Below are positions 33,945-45,300 of a stretch of 64,000 bases of DNA, piece after piece. The notes below the pieces were generated by a model that was given only the letters and a program-made list of their open reading frames with translations, was not told where the DNA came from and searched no databases. The DNA is taken from the NCBI RefSeq assembly GCF_036850765.1, contig NC_089490.1, forward strand, positions 107,812,574 to 107,876,573. The letters are read 5' to 3'. The position numbers and the translations under genes are program-made. Positions within the stretch are counted from its first letter, which is position 1, and the number at the start of each line of letters is the position of its first letter. The DNA comes from Saccopteryx bilineata. Taxonomy: Eukaryota; Chordata; Mammalia; Chiroptera; Emballonuridae.

Positions 33945-34050
33945 TTCTTCTTTAGAGTGGCATTGCTTTGCATGCCATGAGGGTGAAGGGAAACCAATGA
34001 AGGGTTTTAAGCAGAGAAGTGTCATGACACAAATTAGAAAGAATATATTT
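33945..34050 (-). repeat. L2-like LINE fragment, antisense
   Basis: 'gaaggg...aaccaatgaagggttttaagcag' followed by 'agaagtgtcatgaca' is a typical reverse-complement L2 phrase. Confidence 0.6.
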
Positions 34051-34239
34051 TTTATTATTTTTTTTTCTGACAAGTAATTTTATTTTTTAAAGACTTTAAA
34101 TTATTACATTGGACTAAGCTTTTCTTGTATTCATTTCTTATATAATTATCTTTATATATTGTTTGATATTTGCTTATTTTACCTGAAAAAGAGAGTTAGA
34201 TTGTATTAGTTGTTTATCCCAAAACACAGAGTTACAATT

Positions 34240-34438
34240 ATATATCTTACATCTTCTTTATCTCTTCATCTGTTAGTGGTTGCTCAGGTTGTTTCCATTT
34301 CTTGGCTATTTAGAAATAATGCTGCAATGAGCAGAGGGGTACAAATATCTTTTCAAATTAGTATTTCCATTGTTTTTCTTGGACAAATACCCAGAAGTGG
34401 AATAGCTGGATCATATTATTTTGTTTTTTAAAAGGTTT
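34240..34438 (-). repeat. Old L1 ORF2 fragment, antisense
   Basis: 'ggttgtttccatttcttggc' and 'aataatgctgcaatgagcag', then 'acaaatacccagaagtgg' are reverse-complement L1 ORF2 end sequence. The right side is cut by the VES SINE. Confidence 0.8.
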
Positions 34439-34622
34439 TTAAAATTGATTTTAGAGAGAGGAGTAGAGGGAGGGAGAGTGCAAGAGAGAGAGAGAGAGAG
34501 AGATTGATTAGTTCCACTCATCTAAGCATCCATTGGTTGACTTTTGCATGTGCCCTGAGTGGGGATCAAACCCATAACCTTGGTGTATCCTGATGATGTC
34601 CACTAACCTAACTGGCCAGAGC
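34439..34622 (-). mobile_element. VES-type SINE, antisense
   Basis: The tRNA-like head is at the right ('ctaacctaactggccagagc' is the complement of the head). A GA-rich run (34483-34502) lies in the body and the T-rich complement of the tail is at the left. Imperfect flanking duplications are near 'atattattttgttttttaa' and 'atattttattttttaa'. Confidence 0.8.
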
Positions 34623-34706
34623 AGAATATTTTATTTTTTAAAGCCCCTTAAAGATAACTTGCCTTGACCTTTGGCTCTAAAAACCCACCCTTTTCTGTAT
34701 CGACAG

Positions 34707-34868
34707 CAGAAGCCCAAGAAGAGATTGTCTTGACGGATGCTGCCCCCCCAACCCCTTCCCCAGTGCCTTCGTTTTCTCCAGCAAAGTCTGCCACATCCGT
34801 GGACGTGCCGCCTCCATCCTCCCCTGTCAGCAACCCGTCCCCTGAGTACACTGGCCTCAGCACCACAG
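34707..34868 (+). CDS. RFX4: RFX4 coding exon (window exon 7)
   Basis: This 162-bp exon begins the RFX4-specific tail: [20 protein letters not shown], then [20 protein letters not shown] and [14 protein letters not shown]. It is rich in Pro, Ser and Thr and is probably disordered and phosphorylatable. The acceptor is gtatcgacag|ca and the donor is acag|gtaacg. It is symmetric (phase 1/1), so it is a possible cassette exon. Confidence 0.95.
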
Positions 34869-35184
34869 GTAACGGAAGGTCTCTCGAGGCTTTGAGTGGG
34901 ATGTTGACATTGAAAGCAGAAGCTCTCTGGATAAACATTCTTCTCTCCAGTCCCTGCCCCCCACCCCACCAACAAGGTCAAAACCTGAGTATTTTCCTGC
35001 ATTTATAGATTATTTGCAGTTATCCCTTTATTCGTCTGTACATATTCTTTATGCTTCTGTTTTCAAGATGGCAGATTAAGTGCATGATAAAATTTTCACC
35101 CCCTCCAAAACCTAGCCATACTAAAACGATTAAAATGCTATCAAACATAGATTAATACACAGCCATTATTGAAAACAAGAAAGG

Positions 35185-35600
35185 GGACTATCTATGAACC
35201 ACAAACTGAGAGACATCTCTGGAAAGTGGGGCAGACAAAAGCCACATCCCAAAGCTGCGGCAGCCATAATTAAGATGGGGAATACCGAGGTGCAAACTCA
35301 TGCTGGGGGCCCAGGGAAGGAAAGAGTCTGGGCAGGTGTAAAAGAAGAGCTCAAAGGGGGTGGATTTGAGCTGGAACTTGACTTGGATGAAAGTATAGCA
35401 GAAGGGCCTCCCAGGCAGAGGACAGTGTGAGCACACGCACAAGGGTGGGGAAGCGTGGGGCCTTTCCAGGGAGCGGCAGAGTTTGGTGAAAATGTCACAG
35501 GTCAGTGGAGGAGTCGTGGAAGACTGCAAAGGGGAGGTGGAGCACATCCTAAAGGATCCTGAATGCTAGGACAAGGTTTGAAAATGGAAAAGTGATGTTA
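35185..35600 (-). repeat. L2-like LINE tract, antisense
   Basis: 'cctcccaggcagaggacagtgtgag' and 'gaagcgtggggcctttccag' lie in a G/A-rich run resembling reverse-complement L2. Boundaries are approximate. Confidence 0.45.
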
Positions 35601-35609
35601 TAGGATAGT

Positions 35610-35800
35610 AGGAGCTAGTTGCTAATGTGCAAATGTTACCTTATGATATACAAAGGACCTTTGCATACTGGTCTCACTTGATATTCTCAGTAACACTGCA
35701 AAGTAGATATTGTTTCATTTTATAGAAGAAAACTGAAGGGCGAGCAAGGTGAAATTCCTTGTCCTGGGTACCATAGTCCATAGTAGACAGTTATGAATCC
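35610..35800 (-). repeat. MIR SINE, antisense
   Basis: 'actggtctcacttgatattctcagtaacactgcaaagtag' read in pieces, then 'cattttatagaagaaaactg', are reverse-complement MIR. Confidence 0.65.
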
Positions 35801-35902
35801 AGGTACTTAATTCAACAAATGTCCTTGCTCACAAGACTTGTGGAAGTGATATATTGTATGTGGAATATTCAGTAAGTGTGAGCTAATGAGATATAATAAT
35901 AA

Positions 35903-35926
35903 TGAGAGAGAGAGAGAGAGAGAGAG
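35903..35926. repeat. (GA)n microsatellite
   Basis: A GA run of about 12 units, followed by a short TG run. Confidence 0.95.
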
Positions 35927-36582
35927 TATGTGTGTGTACACCTCCAGACATGATTACAATCCGATGAGGTAAGAAAGGCCAAGTGCTTTGTTAACAAGAG
36001 TGCTGTCCAGTTAAGAGGGTATTGCTATTAAGGCCTGTAATATGACTACTTCTCTAAGAATGCTGACAGAATTTACAGGGAGAAGCAGTCAGTTTCCTTC
36101 CCATCTGAACTCCAGCAGGTGGAAGAAAGGTAAGACTCAAGGGCAGCAAAAGACACGAAGGCCTCAGCTAACAGGAGAGGAGTGGGTACACAGGAGCAAA
36201 GGCAGAGACAGCCTTCTACTATATGGGCCCTGGGTGTGGCTGGGGCAGGTGAACAGACCAGTCTTTGTGGAGTGGAGGGCTTGGTATGACTGTGATAAGG
36301 AACTCATTATCTTTCTATTCAAATCTGCTCTATTTCCCCCAGTTACCGAAGCTCCAAATCTGGGCGTCAGCTTCAAATCTTTCTTCTCCCCCAACTCCTA
36401 TATCAGGATCACCTAAGCTACTATAACAGATCCAAATGTGGATGGAGTCAGCACAATGAAAATCTGTTTCATGCCTGAAGACAGTGCCAGCAGGGTGTTT
36501 AGGTCAGAGAGGAGGCTCTCTGTAATAACAACCACTTGGAGTCATGTGCTCCTCCAGTATAAAGCTCCAGCACACCCCAGGG

Positions 36583-36764
36583 CAGTGGTTCTAAAAGTGT
36601 GGTCCATGGACCAGCAATATCAGCCTCTCCTGGGAACTTGTTGGAAATGCTCATTAATAGGTCCCCTCGCAGACCTACTATATCAGAAACCCCAGAAGCA
36701 GGGCCCAACAGTTTGCACAGCAAGCCTCCAGGTGATCTGAGGCTCACAATTTTGAGGACCTCTG
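36583..36764 (+). mobile_element. MER5A hAT MITE
   Basis: It opens 'cagtggttctaaaagtgtgg' and has 'ggtccatggaccagcaatat', 'cctctcctgggaacttgttgg' broken, and 'ccaggtgatctgaggc'. It ends near 'tttgaggacctctg'. Flanking 8-mers ccccaggg and ccttaggg agree at 6 of 8 positions. Confidence 0.9.
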
Positions 36765-37134
36765 CCTTAGGGCTTTGTCAGATCCTGGCCTGACGGTGGC
36801 ATCTGTCAATTCTACTTACATTCCATTACCCAGGACTTGGTCACATGGCCTCATGTAATTGCAGAGAGGGGCTTAGAACTGTGGGATAGAATGTCTCTAT
36901 GTAGGGAAGGGGGGATGGGTCGGGGGGTGACACTGGCATTTTCCCCCACACCTCCCAAGCCCAGTTGTTCTAATACCAATCAGGACCAACCTATTCCTTC
37001 CCATCCCACTGCTGCCATCTGGTTCAGGCCACCCCCACCTCTCATGGACATCTACAGTGACTCTCAGGCTGGTCATCTGCCTCCAGAATATAGCCTGTCC
37101 ACTTCTACGCACCCACTGGGCTTATTTTCCTGAA

Positions 37135-37620
37135 GCTTACACCTCCTCAAAGTGCTGGGAACAGAGTCCACTGCCTCACACTAAAGCCTAAAGCACTCAA
37201 TTTCCACATCGCTTCTCACGGCTCCACCTCCAGGGCTTCCTCCTGTCCTGAGAGTCCTTCCTACCCATCTTCTTTGATGTTTCTCTCACCCTCTGGGTAA
37301 GAATCTTCCTCCAGACCCTTATAGCACAGCCTTAATTATTTTATTTTTTATTTTTTATTCATTTTAGAAAGGAGAGGGAGAGGGAGAGAGAGAGAAACAG
37401 AGAGAGAGAAGGGGGAGGAGCAGGAAGCATCAACTCCCATATGTGCCTTGACCAGGCAAGCCCAGGGTTTTGAACCGGCGACCTCAGCATTTCCAGGTCG
37501 ACGCTTTATCCACTGCGCCACCACAGGTCAGGCTAGCACAGCCTTAATTATATCCTAGTTCTGCTAAGAATAGAACTGTTTTGAGAACAGAATGGGAACC
37601 CAGTTATATTTTTCAAAGAC
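37135..37620 (+). repeat. L2-like LINE 3' region, sense, split by a SINE
   Basis: 'caccctctgggtaagaatcttcc' and 'cccttatagcacagccttaat' resemble sense L2. The VES SINE at 37339-37533 sits inside, and the sequence resumes after its duplication. Confidence 0.5.
37339..37533 (-). mobile_element. VES-type SINE, antisense
   Basis: The complement of the tRNA head is at the right ('gacgctttatccactgcgcc'). A GA-rich body and a T-rich tail complement are at the left. It has perfect 17-bp target-site duplications, tagcacagccttaatta, at 37322-37338 and 37534-37550, so both ends are exact. Confidence 0.95.
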
Positions 37621-37669
37621 CAGATAAATGGGGTGAGACTGCCCTGTTTAGGATGTTATCTTTTATCCA

Positions 37670-38010
37670 TTCACTCACTCACACATCTATCCATTTATCC
37701 AACACACATTTCTCTGTTGGCTTCTGTGTTGCTAAACAGCTCAGAAAGCTGGTGATGTGAACAAGATCATAGTGGTCTGCCCCCTGGGAGCTGACTGCTT
37801 AGAGGTTAGGGCTCTGATGAGTTACAATATAATGTGAGGAGTGCTAAGTTGGGAGAAGGGTCAGGGTGTTAGGGGAGCACAGAGAGGGGCCTCCAACCTG
37901 TATCCAGGGGTCTGGGAAGGCTGAGTAATGAGAGAGAAGGCATTCCAGGCAGAGAAAGTAAGGAGTACAGAGGCCTGGAGGCAAGAGCGAGCCTGCCATT
38001 CTTAAAGAAT
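37670..38010 (-). repeat. L2-like LINE tract, antisense
   Basis: 'catttatccaacacacatttctc', 'ccctgggagctgactgctta' and 'aggcattccaggcagag' are in the order expected for reverse-complement L2. Confidence 0.65.
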
Positions 38011-40930
38011 ATGAAGTGTATGTATCCCAGCAGTATTTTGATTAATTTCTTCCCTAAAGCTTCTTCTTTCTCCAGAACTGGAACCATTTAGAGAGGAAAA
38101 GAGCAGATGCTGAGAAGCCTGTGAGGTGCCTGCCTCCTCTGTCTTTGGCCAGAGGCCGACACTTGCCAATACGCTCAGTGGCCCTTTGTCAGTAACTTCT
38201 AAAGAGCCTGGATTCTTCCCGAGTTTTGAAAAGGGGGTTGTCAGGATCTGGCATTAGCTTGAGCTTTGATTTCACTTTGGGTACTCAGCTAGAGAGAGTT
38301 CTCCTCCTCTGTGGAAATTTTTATTAGAACACTATCAATTTTTTTTCTACATAGAGGCACCCCAAATCATGTTTTGCTCTCTCCTTTGAAGAGAAAGAAC
38401 ATGAGTGCCCCCCCCACACACACACACACTTCCCTCCCAGTTTTTCTCCATAATGGGTTGTTGCAGTTCCTGCTTGGAGGGCTCAGGACAAGGAATTAAT
38501 TAGAAAGAATAACGTTGTTCACTGAAAATAAAAATAGGAAGGGAACTGAAGCACTGGGCAGGGTCTCTTCCAGGACCAGGACACAGGGCAGCCACCCCGA
38601 GTCTCCAGCCTCACTCAGCAAGGCGCCCTGCCCTGCCACCACTCTGGAGACATACATGTAAGCCAGTCAGTGATAACACCCTTACTAATAAAATAAACAA
38701 AAATTATGCAAAAAAACAGTTCTGCATAATGAAGCAGAAACAATTTGAGTGGAACCTTTCTTGCTGTGTAGCAACATAAACAAAGAGACTCGAAGGAGCA
38801 GGAGGACAGGAGGAAAGACTTCTAGGATCTCTTCAAAATCTCACCCAGCCAGTGAGTCGGCCTGGCTTTCCTCGTTGCAATTTGGAGGCCTCAAGGTATA
38901 GCAGGTGTGGTGGTCAGAGTTGCAGGAATACCATAAATGTATTCAGAGGTTTCTGTACAATGTGTTCAAGAGTCATAAAAGTAGCTTCTTAGAAATATAA
39001 ATGTGAACCAGGTTCTTTTCAGATGACTATAACCTTTGAAGATTTTGGCACATTCCAGCTTTGTTCTCAGATATCTCCAGGGGGTATTAAAAATGTCATC
39101 CTGTATAAAACTATGTATAATATTTTTGTCAAGTACCACTTTTGAAATACTCCATTGCTAAATTAGACTGGATCTTGGCATGTATAGTGGGCCACGTTCT
39201 TGGAGGAAACATAACTTAACAACATGTATGGTTTTACAGACATTACATTATAAGGCACAAATTATTTGTTTATGATATACACCTAAATAGTAGGAAATCT
39301 ATTCTAGTAGGCTTCTTAAATTGGGGGATTTTTGTAATTTTTCATTAGACAATATTATAAATTGGAAAGCAATTATAAATCTTATAAAATGCATTTTCCA
39401 TGTTTCCTGTTTAAAAAGGTTAACTCAGCATATGGTTTTCATGCCCAGTTAGTTTTATTTCCACCTTTAAATTATTGCTTGTTTATATACCATTACTTTC
39501 CAAAAAGATCTGAAGTGGTTAACAAAAAAGAAAGAAGCAAAACCAATTTTTTTAAAAGGACCCAAATCAGGAAGCAAGAAATAAAGAAGTGGGTAAAATA
39601 AAACAAAATAGAACTCTTGGCTCAAACAGTTTAACAACACCTTATGTAAAATTTTATGTGATGTAGTTATTTTGTTGGGTTTCTAGCATCCTCTGGATGA
39701 CACTGCTCAGCTGATGTGCATATTAAATATTATCAAATTTGACTTACTGAGCGTCAAGGCCAATCAGGTATCTGTGACTCTTCCACAAACCAGTGTCTCA
39801 CTTTTGATGGTCACTCCCAATTTTCAGCCATGAGAAAGAGAACTATATTGTGTTTGCTTGGTTTAGCACGGAGTCAAAATTAACTTATTGCACAAAACCC
39901 TCGGCATCCTTTTGTAACAGGACTAATGAATACAAAGTAGTGTAGATAATGAGTTATGACTCTCTGGGAATATAGCCGCTCTGCTTATCTCTCTCTGTAT
40001 CTAGGTCTGTGACCGCAGCTATGTACATGTATTTCTAAATGTGTTTTCTTATGACTGTATTTAGTAATTGTTTCCAAAAAGGGGAAAAAATGAAAGTGAA
40101 AGGAAAGGAATATCAGGCACCAAAAATTGAACATGATCCATGGTCAGTTTTGAAGGGCATGTTTGAGTCTATGGCAGCACCATGGTAAGAGAATGGTTCA
40201 AGGGTCCTATTTCAACAGCTTTCCACAAACAGGTATCTGTGATATTTCCATCTATCCTTTTTTTCCCCCCTACTAACTTTGTGGGCTTGGCACCTCCCTC
40301 ATGGCCCAGCAGAGTTCAGAAAGCTTAACTTTCTTTAAGGAAAGCTGTCTCTTTCCTCCTCAGGAGCATGGTGGGTGGTACCAAGCCGGCCTGCCCACTT
40401 AACGTGACTTTGGGCTGCAACTCTTTAATGTCATTTAAGCAAAATGTTGAACTCCCACTCTGTCCGGGTCAGGCAACCAAAAGGGTTCTAAGACCTTGTT
40501 TATGATGTCATTTTAAGTAGTCCCTCCTTCAATAATGACAGTAAAAGTTAACTATTAAACTCATGTTTTCACCTTCCCACCATGGGTCCCCCACAACACA
40601 AAACCAGTAAATTAAATCATTGAGCTGCTGGATGCCTAAGAAAATAAAGGCAAATTCCTCATAAATGGCCCTAACCGTAGAACATCTGGCCTGCCCAGCT
40701 GCGTCTTCTCTGCCATCAGCAGAGGATGTAATAAGGATAACAGCCTCTAGTCTTTCCAAATAACAAAAGCTCAGTTATTCTCAGAGCAGCTAAACTGACT
40801 GGGCTATGGTGGACACTGTGGCCCCGCCCCTGAGCCTGCAATGACTCATCATAGAACTTCTGAGTCCTCACTGCCAGTGAACTCCTCCCCCTCTATCCCT
40901 GCTGCTTCCTTTTCTTCAAGGGAATGAAAT
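38010..40930. other. Repeat-poor block, candidate conserved noncoding sequence
   Basis: About 2.9 kb with no recognisable transposon marks apart from short simple repeats such as (CA)n at 38411-38429. AT-rich segments carry POU- and SOX-like motifs ('aaattatgcaaa', 'gcataatgaag', 'gaaacaatttg', 'aaacaaagagac'). Conservation is not testable here. Confidence 0.35.
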
Positions 40931-41024
40931 CAGGAACTATAAACTGGGACTGAAAAGAGATGGTTAATCTGCTCTTAACTTCATACCATCAAGGCTTTGG
41001 CTTGGTGTTGGGACCTTTGGATTT

Positions 41025-41470
41025 GCTCATTCATTCATTCATTCTTTCATTCCATGTATTCTGTGTCGAATGTATGTTGTGTCCTAGGGGTACAGAAGTG
41101 AGAAAAACAGGAAGTCGCTGTTCTCATGATACTTATATCCTAGTGGGTAAGAGAATTGATACAGAAGTAAACCACCAGGTAAATATATAATTTAGAATGG
41201 TCACATGAAAATAATAGTGTGCTATGAAATGGTATAAAATGAGGACCCACCTTAAATGGTGGTCAGAGAAAGCCCCTCTGAAGAGGTAACATTTATCTGA
41301 GACCTGCAGTATGACCAGGAGGCAGGCATATGAAAGTCAGGGAGAGGAAAAGCATGCTTTGAGTAGTGGGGAACAGCACGTACACAGCCTGAGGCAGAGG
41401 GAGCCAGCATAGTGAGGACCAATGAGTGTGCAGATAAGGCAATGAATGGCAGGTGAGGACACTGCAGGGG
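41025..41470 (-). repeat. L2-like LINE tract, antisense
   Basis: 'ttcattcattcattctttc', 'cctaggggtacagaagtgag' and 'acatttatctgagacctgcag' with 'cctgaggcagagggagc' are reverse-complement L2 in the correct order. Confidence 0.7.
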
Positions 41471-41659
41471 CCGGCAGGGGCCAGCCACGAATCAGCATTT
41501 CTCTCTGAGAACGGATAGTTTGCTGTCCTCAGTCAGTTTTGTCGACTAGATTTTGGCCATGGAACTATTGATAAAATTGAGCTCAACAGATGAGTTTTTC
41601 AACTTCAGCAAGCATTTTCCTTAAGCACTACTATCTTGAGGATAGATGACAGCCAATGT

Positions 41660-41743
41660 GATATATATATGGTGAAATATATATAATATATATACATATA
41701 CATATACATATACATACACATACATACATACACATACACACAT
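41660..41743. repeat. AT/CA-type simple repeat
   Basis: A compound run of TA, CATA and CACATA units of about 84 bp. Confidence 0.95.
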
Positions 41744-41869
41744 AAAATATCTTTTCCCTGTCTCGGGCTTGAAGGTTACATGAAATGTTTGTTTAGAATC
41801 AAATATTGTCAAGCAACACTGTTCAAATAGAACTTCCAGTGATGGTAGAAACCTTATTTTATCCAAGCT

Positions 41870-42015
41870 GTCTCAAACTGTAGACACTAACCACATGTGT
41901 CTACTGAGCACTTGAAATGTGGCTAGTGCAACCTAAAAAACCCTGAATTTTTTATTACATTTCATTTAAATACCCACCTATAGCTAGTGGCTACTGTTTT
42001 GGGGCAAAGCAGCTC
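41870..42015. mobile_element. Old DNA-transposon fragment, family uncertain
   Basis: 'ccacatgtgtctactgagcac' followed by 'ttgaaatgtggctagtgcaac' and 'agctagtggctactgttttg' belongs to a widespread mammalian DNA-transposon sequence that I cannot name securely. Confidence 0.5.
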
Positions 42016-42288
42016 TAGAATCTGGACATATTTAAAGGAGCTTATTTCTCAGGAAGGTACTAACAAATAACTTAGGTTAGCTCAAAACCTGAGCAACATC
42101 TGGGATGGTTCATAGAATCCTAGTGGGGGAAAGTTCAAACAGTTTAGTCCAAGATCTGAAGGAAGGCCATGGCCAGGTAGCCTGGGAAGTAGTCTACCTT
42201 TAACATGTATGTATCAATTGCACAACTTCTGATTTTTAATGGCCCTCAACAAGCGGGATGCATGACCGGAGGCAGTGTGTTACGGAGC

Positions 42289-42412
42289 CTTGCTACTCAA
42301 AGTGTGGTCCACGGACCAACAGTACCATCATCATTTAGAAGCTTGTTATAAATGCAGACTCACTAGCTGGACTCCCAACCTGCTGAATCAAATGCACGTT
42401 CAACTGTGAGGA
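42289..42412 (+). mobile_element. MER5A-like hAT MITE, truncated
   Basis: 'gctactcaaagtgtggtcc' and 'acggaccaacagtaccatcatc' followed by 'gaagcttgttataaatgcag' match the MER5A 5' half. The 3' part is diverged. Confidence 0.8.
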
Positions 42413-42414
42413 GC

Positions 42415-42605
42415 AATTGTGGCAAAGTTTTGGAGCTGGGTGGATCCAGGGCCATTTAAATCCCAACTGTGCCACTTACCTGAGCAAATCTTGGGCCTCA
42501 GTTTCTTACCTGAAAAAGAAGGTAATACTATTTACTGCAAAAGATTACTGTGAAGATTCAATGAGTCAATGTATAAAAAGAAACTAGCATGAAGTCTGGT
42601 TTATT
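42415..42605 (+). repeat. MIR SINE
   Basis: 'ttaaatcccaactgtgccac', 'cttgggcctcagtttcttac' and 'gaagattcaatgagtcaatg' are in MIR order. Confidence 0.75.
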
Positions 42606-42609
42606 TTGG

Positions 42610-42690
42610 ATGATCAATCAACCAATCATTTATTCAATAAATCATTACTGACTGCCTATTATATCCCAGGCACTCTTCCTGTCCTGTGTT
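42610..42690 (-). repeat. L2-like LINE 3' fragment, antisense
   Basis: 'caatcatttattcaataaat' followed by 'gactgcctattatatcccagg' is the reverse complement of an L2 end. Confidence 0.55.
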
Positions 42691-43269
42691 TAAAACCCCT
42701 TTTAGAGAAAAAAAAAAATTCTCAGGAAAAAGAATGTTTTGTTGGAAAAGAAATGTTCCTCTCTAGCAGTTTCAGCACTATCATATGGACAAGGTTTCCT
42801 ATAGGGCTCTCAAAGACCAGTGACTCCCCAGCACTGGCCTCAGGCTTTCCAATAGGGGTAGAGAAGCAGGGAGGGGACAAGAAGAGAAAGTTAGAGAATT
42901 AGACCAATGAGCAAGGTTTGCTGTTTTACCAAGAAATAAAAAGCATTTAGAGCTATCTTTAAAATTAAACACAAATTGTTAATTTTGCACAGATTTTCTT
43001 AGTTTCCTTAGAAAAGCAGCAACAGCAGCCATTCTCACTGGAGGTCCCACTGGTAGGAAAGGGAATGCAAGGGGTGCTCCTTTCTGCTGTCCCGGCAGAA
43101 AGGGTTGCTCACCCAAGCCAGTAGGTGTTAATCTGCTTAAGCCTGCCTGAGTGGGTCTGTAAGATTGCTGGCACATGGCCATTTAGGGGTTTTGTTTCCC
43201 AGACCACAGGAGCCCATTTTTCCAAGAGTTCCACTAGCTTTTTGTTTGATAACGTCTGCTTCTAGCAGC

Positions 43270-43400
43270 ATTTACTCCTTCAATAACAAATTCAATGGAA
43301 CAAAAATTTACTGAACACCTACTATTTGGCAGACACATCTGTTGGGGACACAGAGATGAATAAGGAACAGTTGCTGTGCTCAAGGAACTCTCACAAAAGT
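43270..43400 (-). repeat. L2-like LINE 3' fragment, antisense
   Basis: 'tttactgaacacctactat', 'ttggggacacagagatgaat' and 'gtgctcaaggaactctcac' are reverse-complement L2 marks. Confidence 0.65.
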
Positions 43401-44198
43401 AACTTCTGCATTCTCTTGGTGATGCTGTTATCACTGTGTCTTCCTACTGCTGGGGGTGGGGAGAGAAAATCCTTTGACTTTCTTAGCGGCCCCCTTTCGA
43501 TCCTACTGACCTCGCAGTGCTCTCCTGAGGTCCTAGGGCCTTCAAGGGTTAATTACTTGCTGGCTGCGGCTGGTTCATTGTTCTCTCAAACTTCCCACCC
43601 CTCCAATTCCATTTCCAACTCTAAAATGTTCTTAATTTGGTTTAATAATATTTTTTTATTTCACAGAAGCAATACATATTCATTATAGAAAAATACAGAT
43701 AAGCAAAATGAAGAAAAAAATTTAAAACCATTTTCAATCCACCATCTAGAGATAACCTGTTTTAGTAAAAAGGCTACTTTAAAAATTATCACAGTGATTT
43801 CATGGGCAGTTCAAAATATAGAAGAGGGCCACCACGCAAAATCCAGTCACCTGGGACATGATCATTTTGTGGGTTTTTCCTTCCAGTCTTATTGCAGCTA
43901 CTGTAAATGATGCCTAATACACAGTCTGCTAAAGTTGTCATCTTGAGGAGTGGGGGGTGAGGATACGGTACAGATGTACAAACTAGGAAGGGGTACTTTT
44001 AGTTGTACTGGTGGATAAGGACTCTAGGCATTTTACAGAAAAACCTGTTTAGAAGTTTGCTGTCATTAGTTAAATTGCTGTTGCTATTCAAATATTTCAC
44101 TCCTGGCAACAGAATCTGACACAAGAACTTGTCTTTCTTCTTTGGAATCTGCAATGAGAAATATACACATTTCTACTTTAAGCAAGTCTAATATAAGG

Positions 44199-44271
44199 AT
44201 ACCTGAATTCAAAAAAAAATAAATAAATAAAAATAAATAAAAATAAATTTAAAAAAGAATACCTGAATTCA
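44199..44271 (+). mobile_element. Tail-only retrotransposition scar with target-site duplication
   Basis: The 13-mer atacctgaattca occurs at 44199-44211 and 44259-44271. Between the copies is only 47 bp of A-rich (aaataaat)-type sequence. It looks like the A-rich tail of a SINE or L1 inserted without a body. Confidence 0.75.
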
Positions 44272-44279
44272 TATGGAGA

Positions 44280-44480
44280 ATGCTTGAGTATCACTAAAAG
44301 CCTACCCTGTGCCAGGCTCTTTGATAGATTTTATCTCAGTTAATGCTCACAATAGTCCTTCAAGGTAGATATTATCCCTATTTTACAGATGATGAAAGAA
44401 AGGCTCATCTAGTTTAAGAGCTTGCCCGGGGTCTTACAGACAATGTATGGCAGAACTAGGACCCAGAGTCAAGAGACATT
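44280..44480 (-). repeat. MIR SINE, antisense
   Basis: 'ttatctcagttaatgctcac', 'attttacagatgatgaaag' and 'cagacaatgtatggcagaac' are reverse-complement MIR. Confidence 0.75.
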
Positions 44481-44600
44481 ATGCTAGAGTAAGTGGAAAG
44501 GGCATGGCAGACCAGGGTTCAGAGCCCCAGTAGGCCACTCACTCGCTGCGGGACCTTGGGCAAGTTGTTGAATATGCTGTTTCCCTGAACTGGACTTTTG
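44480..44600 (+). repeat. MIR SINE fragment
   Basis: 'gaccagggttcagagccc' and 'gcgggaccttgggcaagttg' are the MIR core in sense orientation, next to the preceding antisense copy. Confidence 0.65.
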
Positions 44601-44959
44601 TTTAATGCCAGTAGCCTTCAATTAGTGTTGACCTAAGGAACAGTCTTGAGAACCAAGACATGGAGTCCACCGTAAGGGTATTGTGAGGACACAGCTGCCC
44701 CTTTTCGAGGGCATCTGAAAGAAATTTCTGTTTGTTCTGAATTCAAAGGACAGTGTACTCCTGAGCGATTTGTTTACTACCCTATGGCTCCTAACTTGTC
44801 AGATTTCCCTTTTAGCATTGGCTCCTGGAAACCTCATAGCCAAGTTTAAGGCCCACCCAGAAAGAATTTGGACCTTTTGGGTATGCATGTTAGATCTCAT
44901 TCTTGATTGCACTTTTTGCTCAAATTTTGTTTTAATTTCTTCTTCATTCCCTGGGGGTA

Positions 44960-45060
44960 ATATTTCTTTTAAGGGTGTCTGTAACACACTTAGCACACTG
45001 CCTGGCCTGTGTCAGATGCTCAGTGAACGGTGTCTCCTCCCGTCCTCTTGGATTGCATCT
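44960..45060 (+). repeat. L2-like LINE 3' end, sense
   Basis: 'acttagcacactgcctggcc' followed by 'tcagatgctcagtgaacgg' resembles sense L2 termini. Confidence 0.5.
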
Positions 45061-45177
45061 GTCACTTCATAAAAAAAGGATATTATTTGCATTCCAAAAG
45101 TTTCCCCAATTTACAGAAGGGTTCAATACAAAAGTCTTTTAATAAGAAGCAAATGTGCTTAAAATAGGATGCTATTT

Positions 45178-45300
45178 TCACAAGCCTTTCCGGGTCCCGG
45201 CGCTGGGTCTCTGGGACATGACCACCGCCGCGGCGCTGCCCCACCAGCCCCTGCTTCCTCCTGCCCCCCTGCGCTGTCTGCTGTTTGCTGTTTGCAAAAT
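45178..45300 (+). other. Isolated GC/CpG-rich patch in AT-rich intron
   Basis: Within about 110 bp there are several CpGs (for example 'tttccgggtcccggcgctgg' and 'accaccgccgcggcgctgcc'), in contrast to AT-rich flanks. It is open in one + frame (45155-45511) with a proline/leucine-rich stretch. About 50 bp downstream is a strong acceptor-like tract (ctttatctttccag, ending at 45358). It is not part of the joined RFX4 frame. It could be an alternative exon, a regulatory patch or a chance feature. Confidence 0.3.

Larger units (their letters stand above)
33813..34706 (+). other. RFX4: RFX4 intron; L2, L1 and VES fragments
   Basis: The 894-bp intron is largely repeat: an L2-like piece (33945-34050), an old antisense L1 ORF2 fragment (34240-34438) and an antisense VES SINE (34439-34622). 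The acceptor is ttttctgtatcgacag, only about 85 bp beyond the SINE. Confidence 0.75.
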
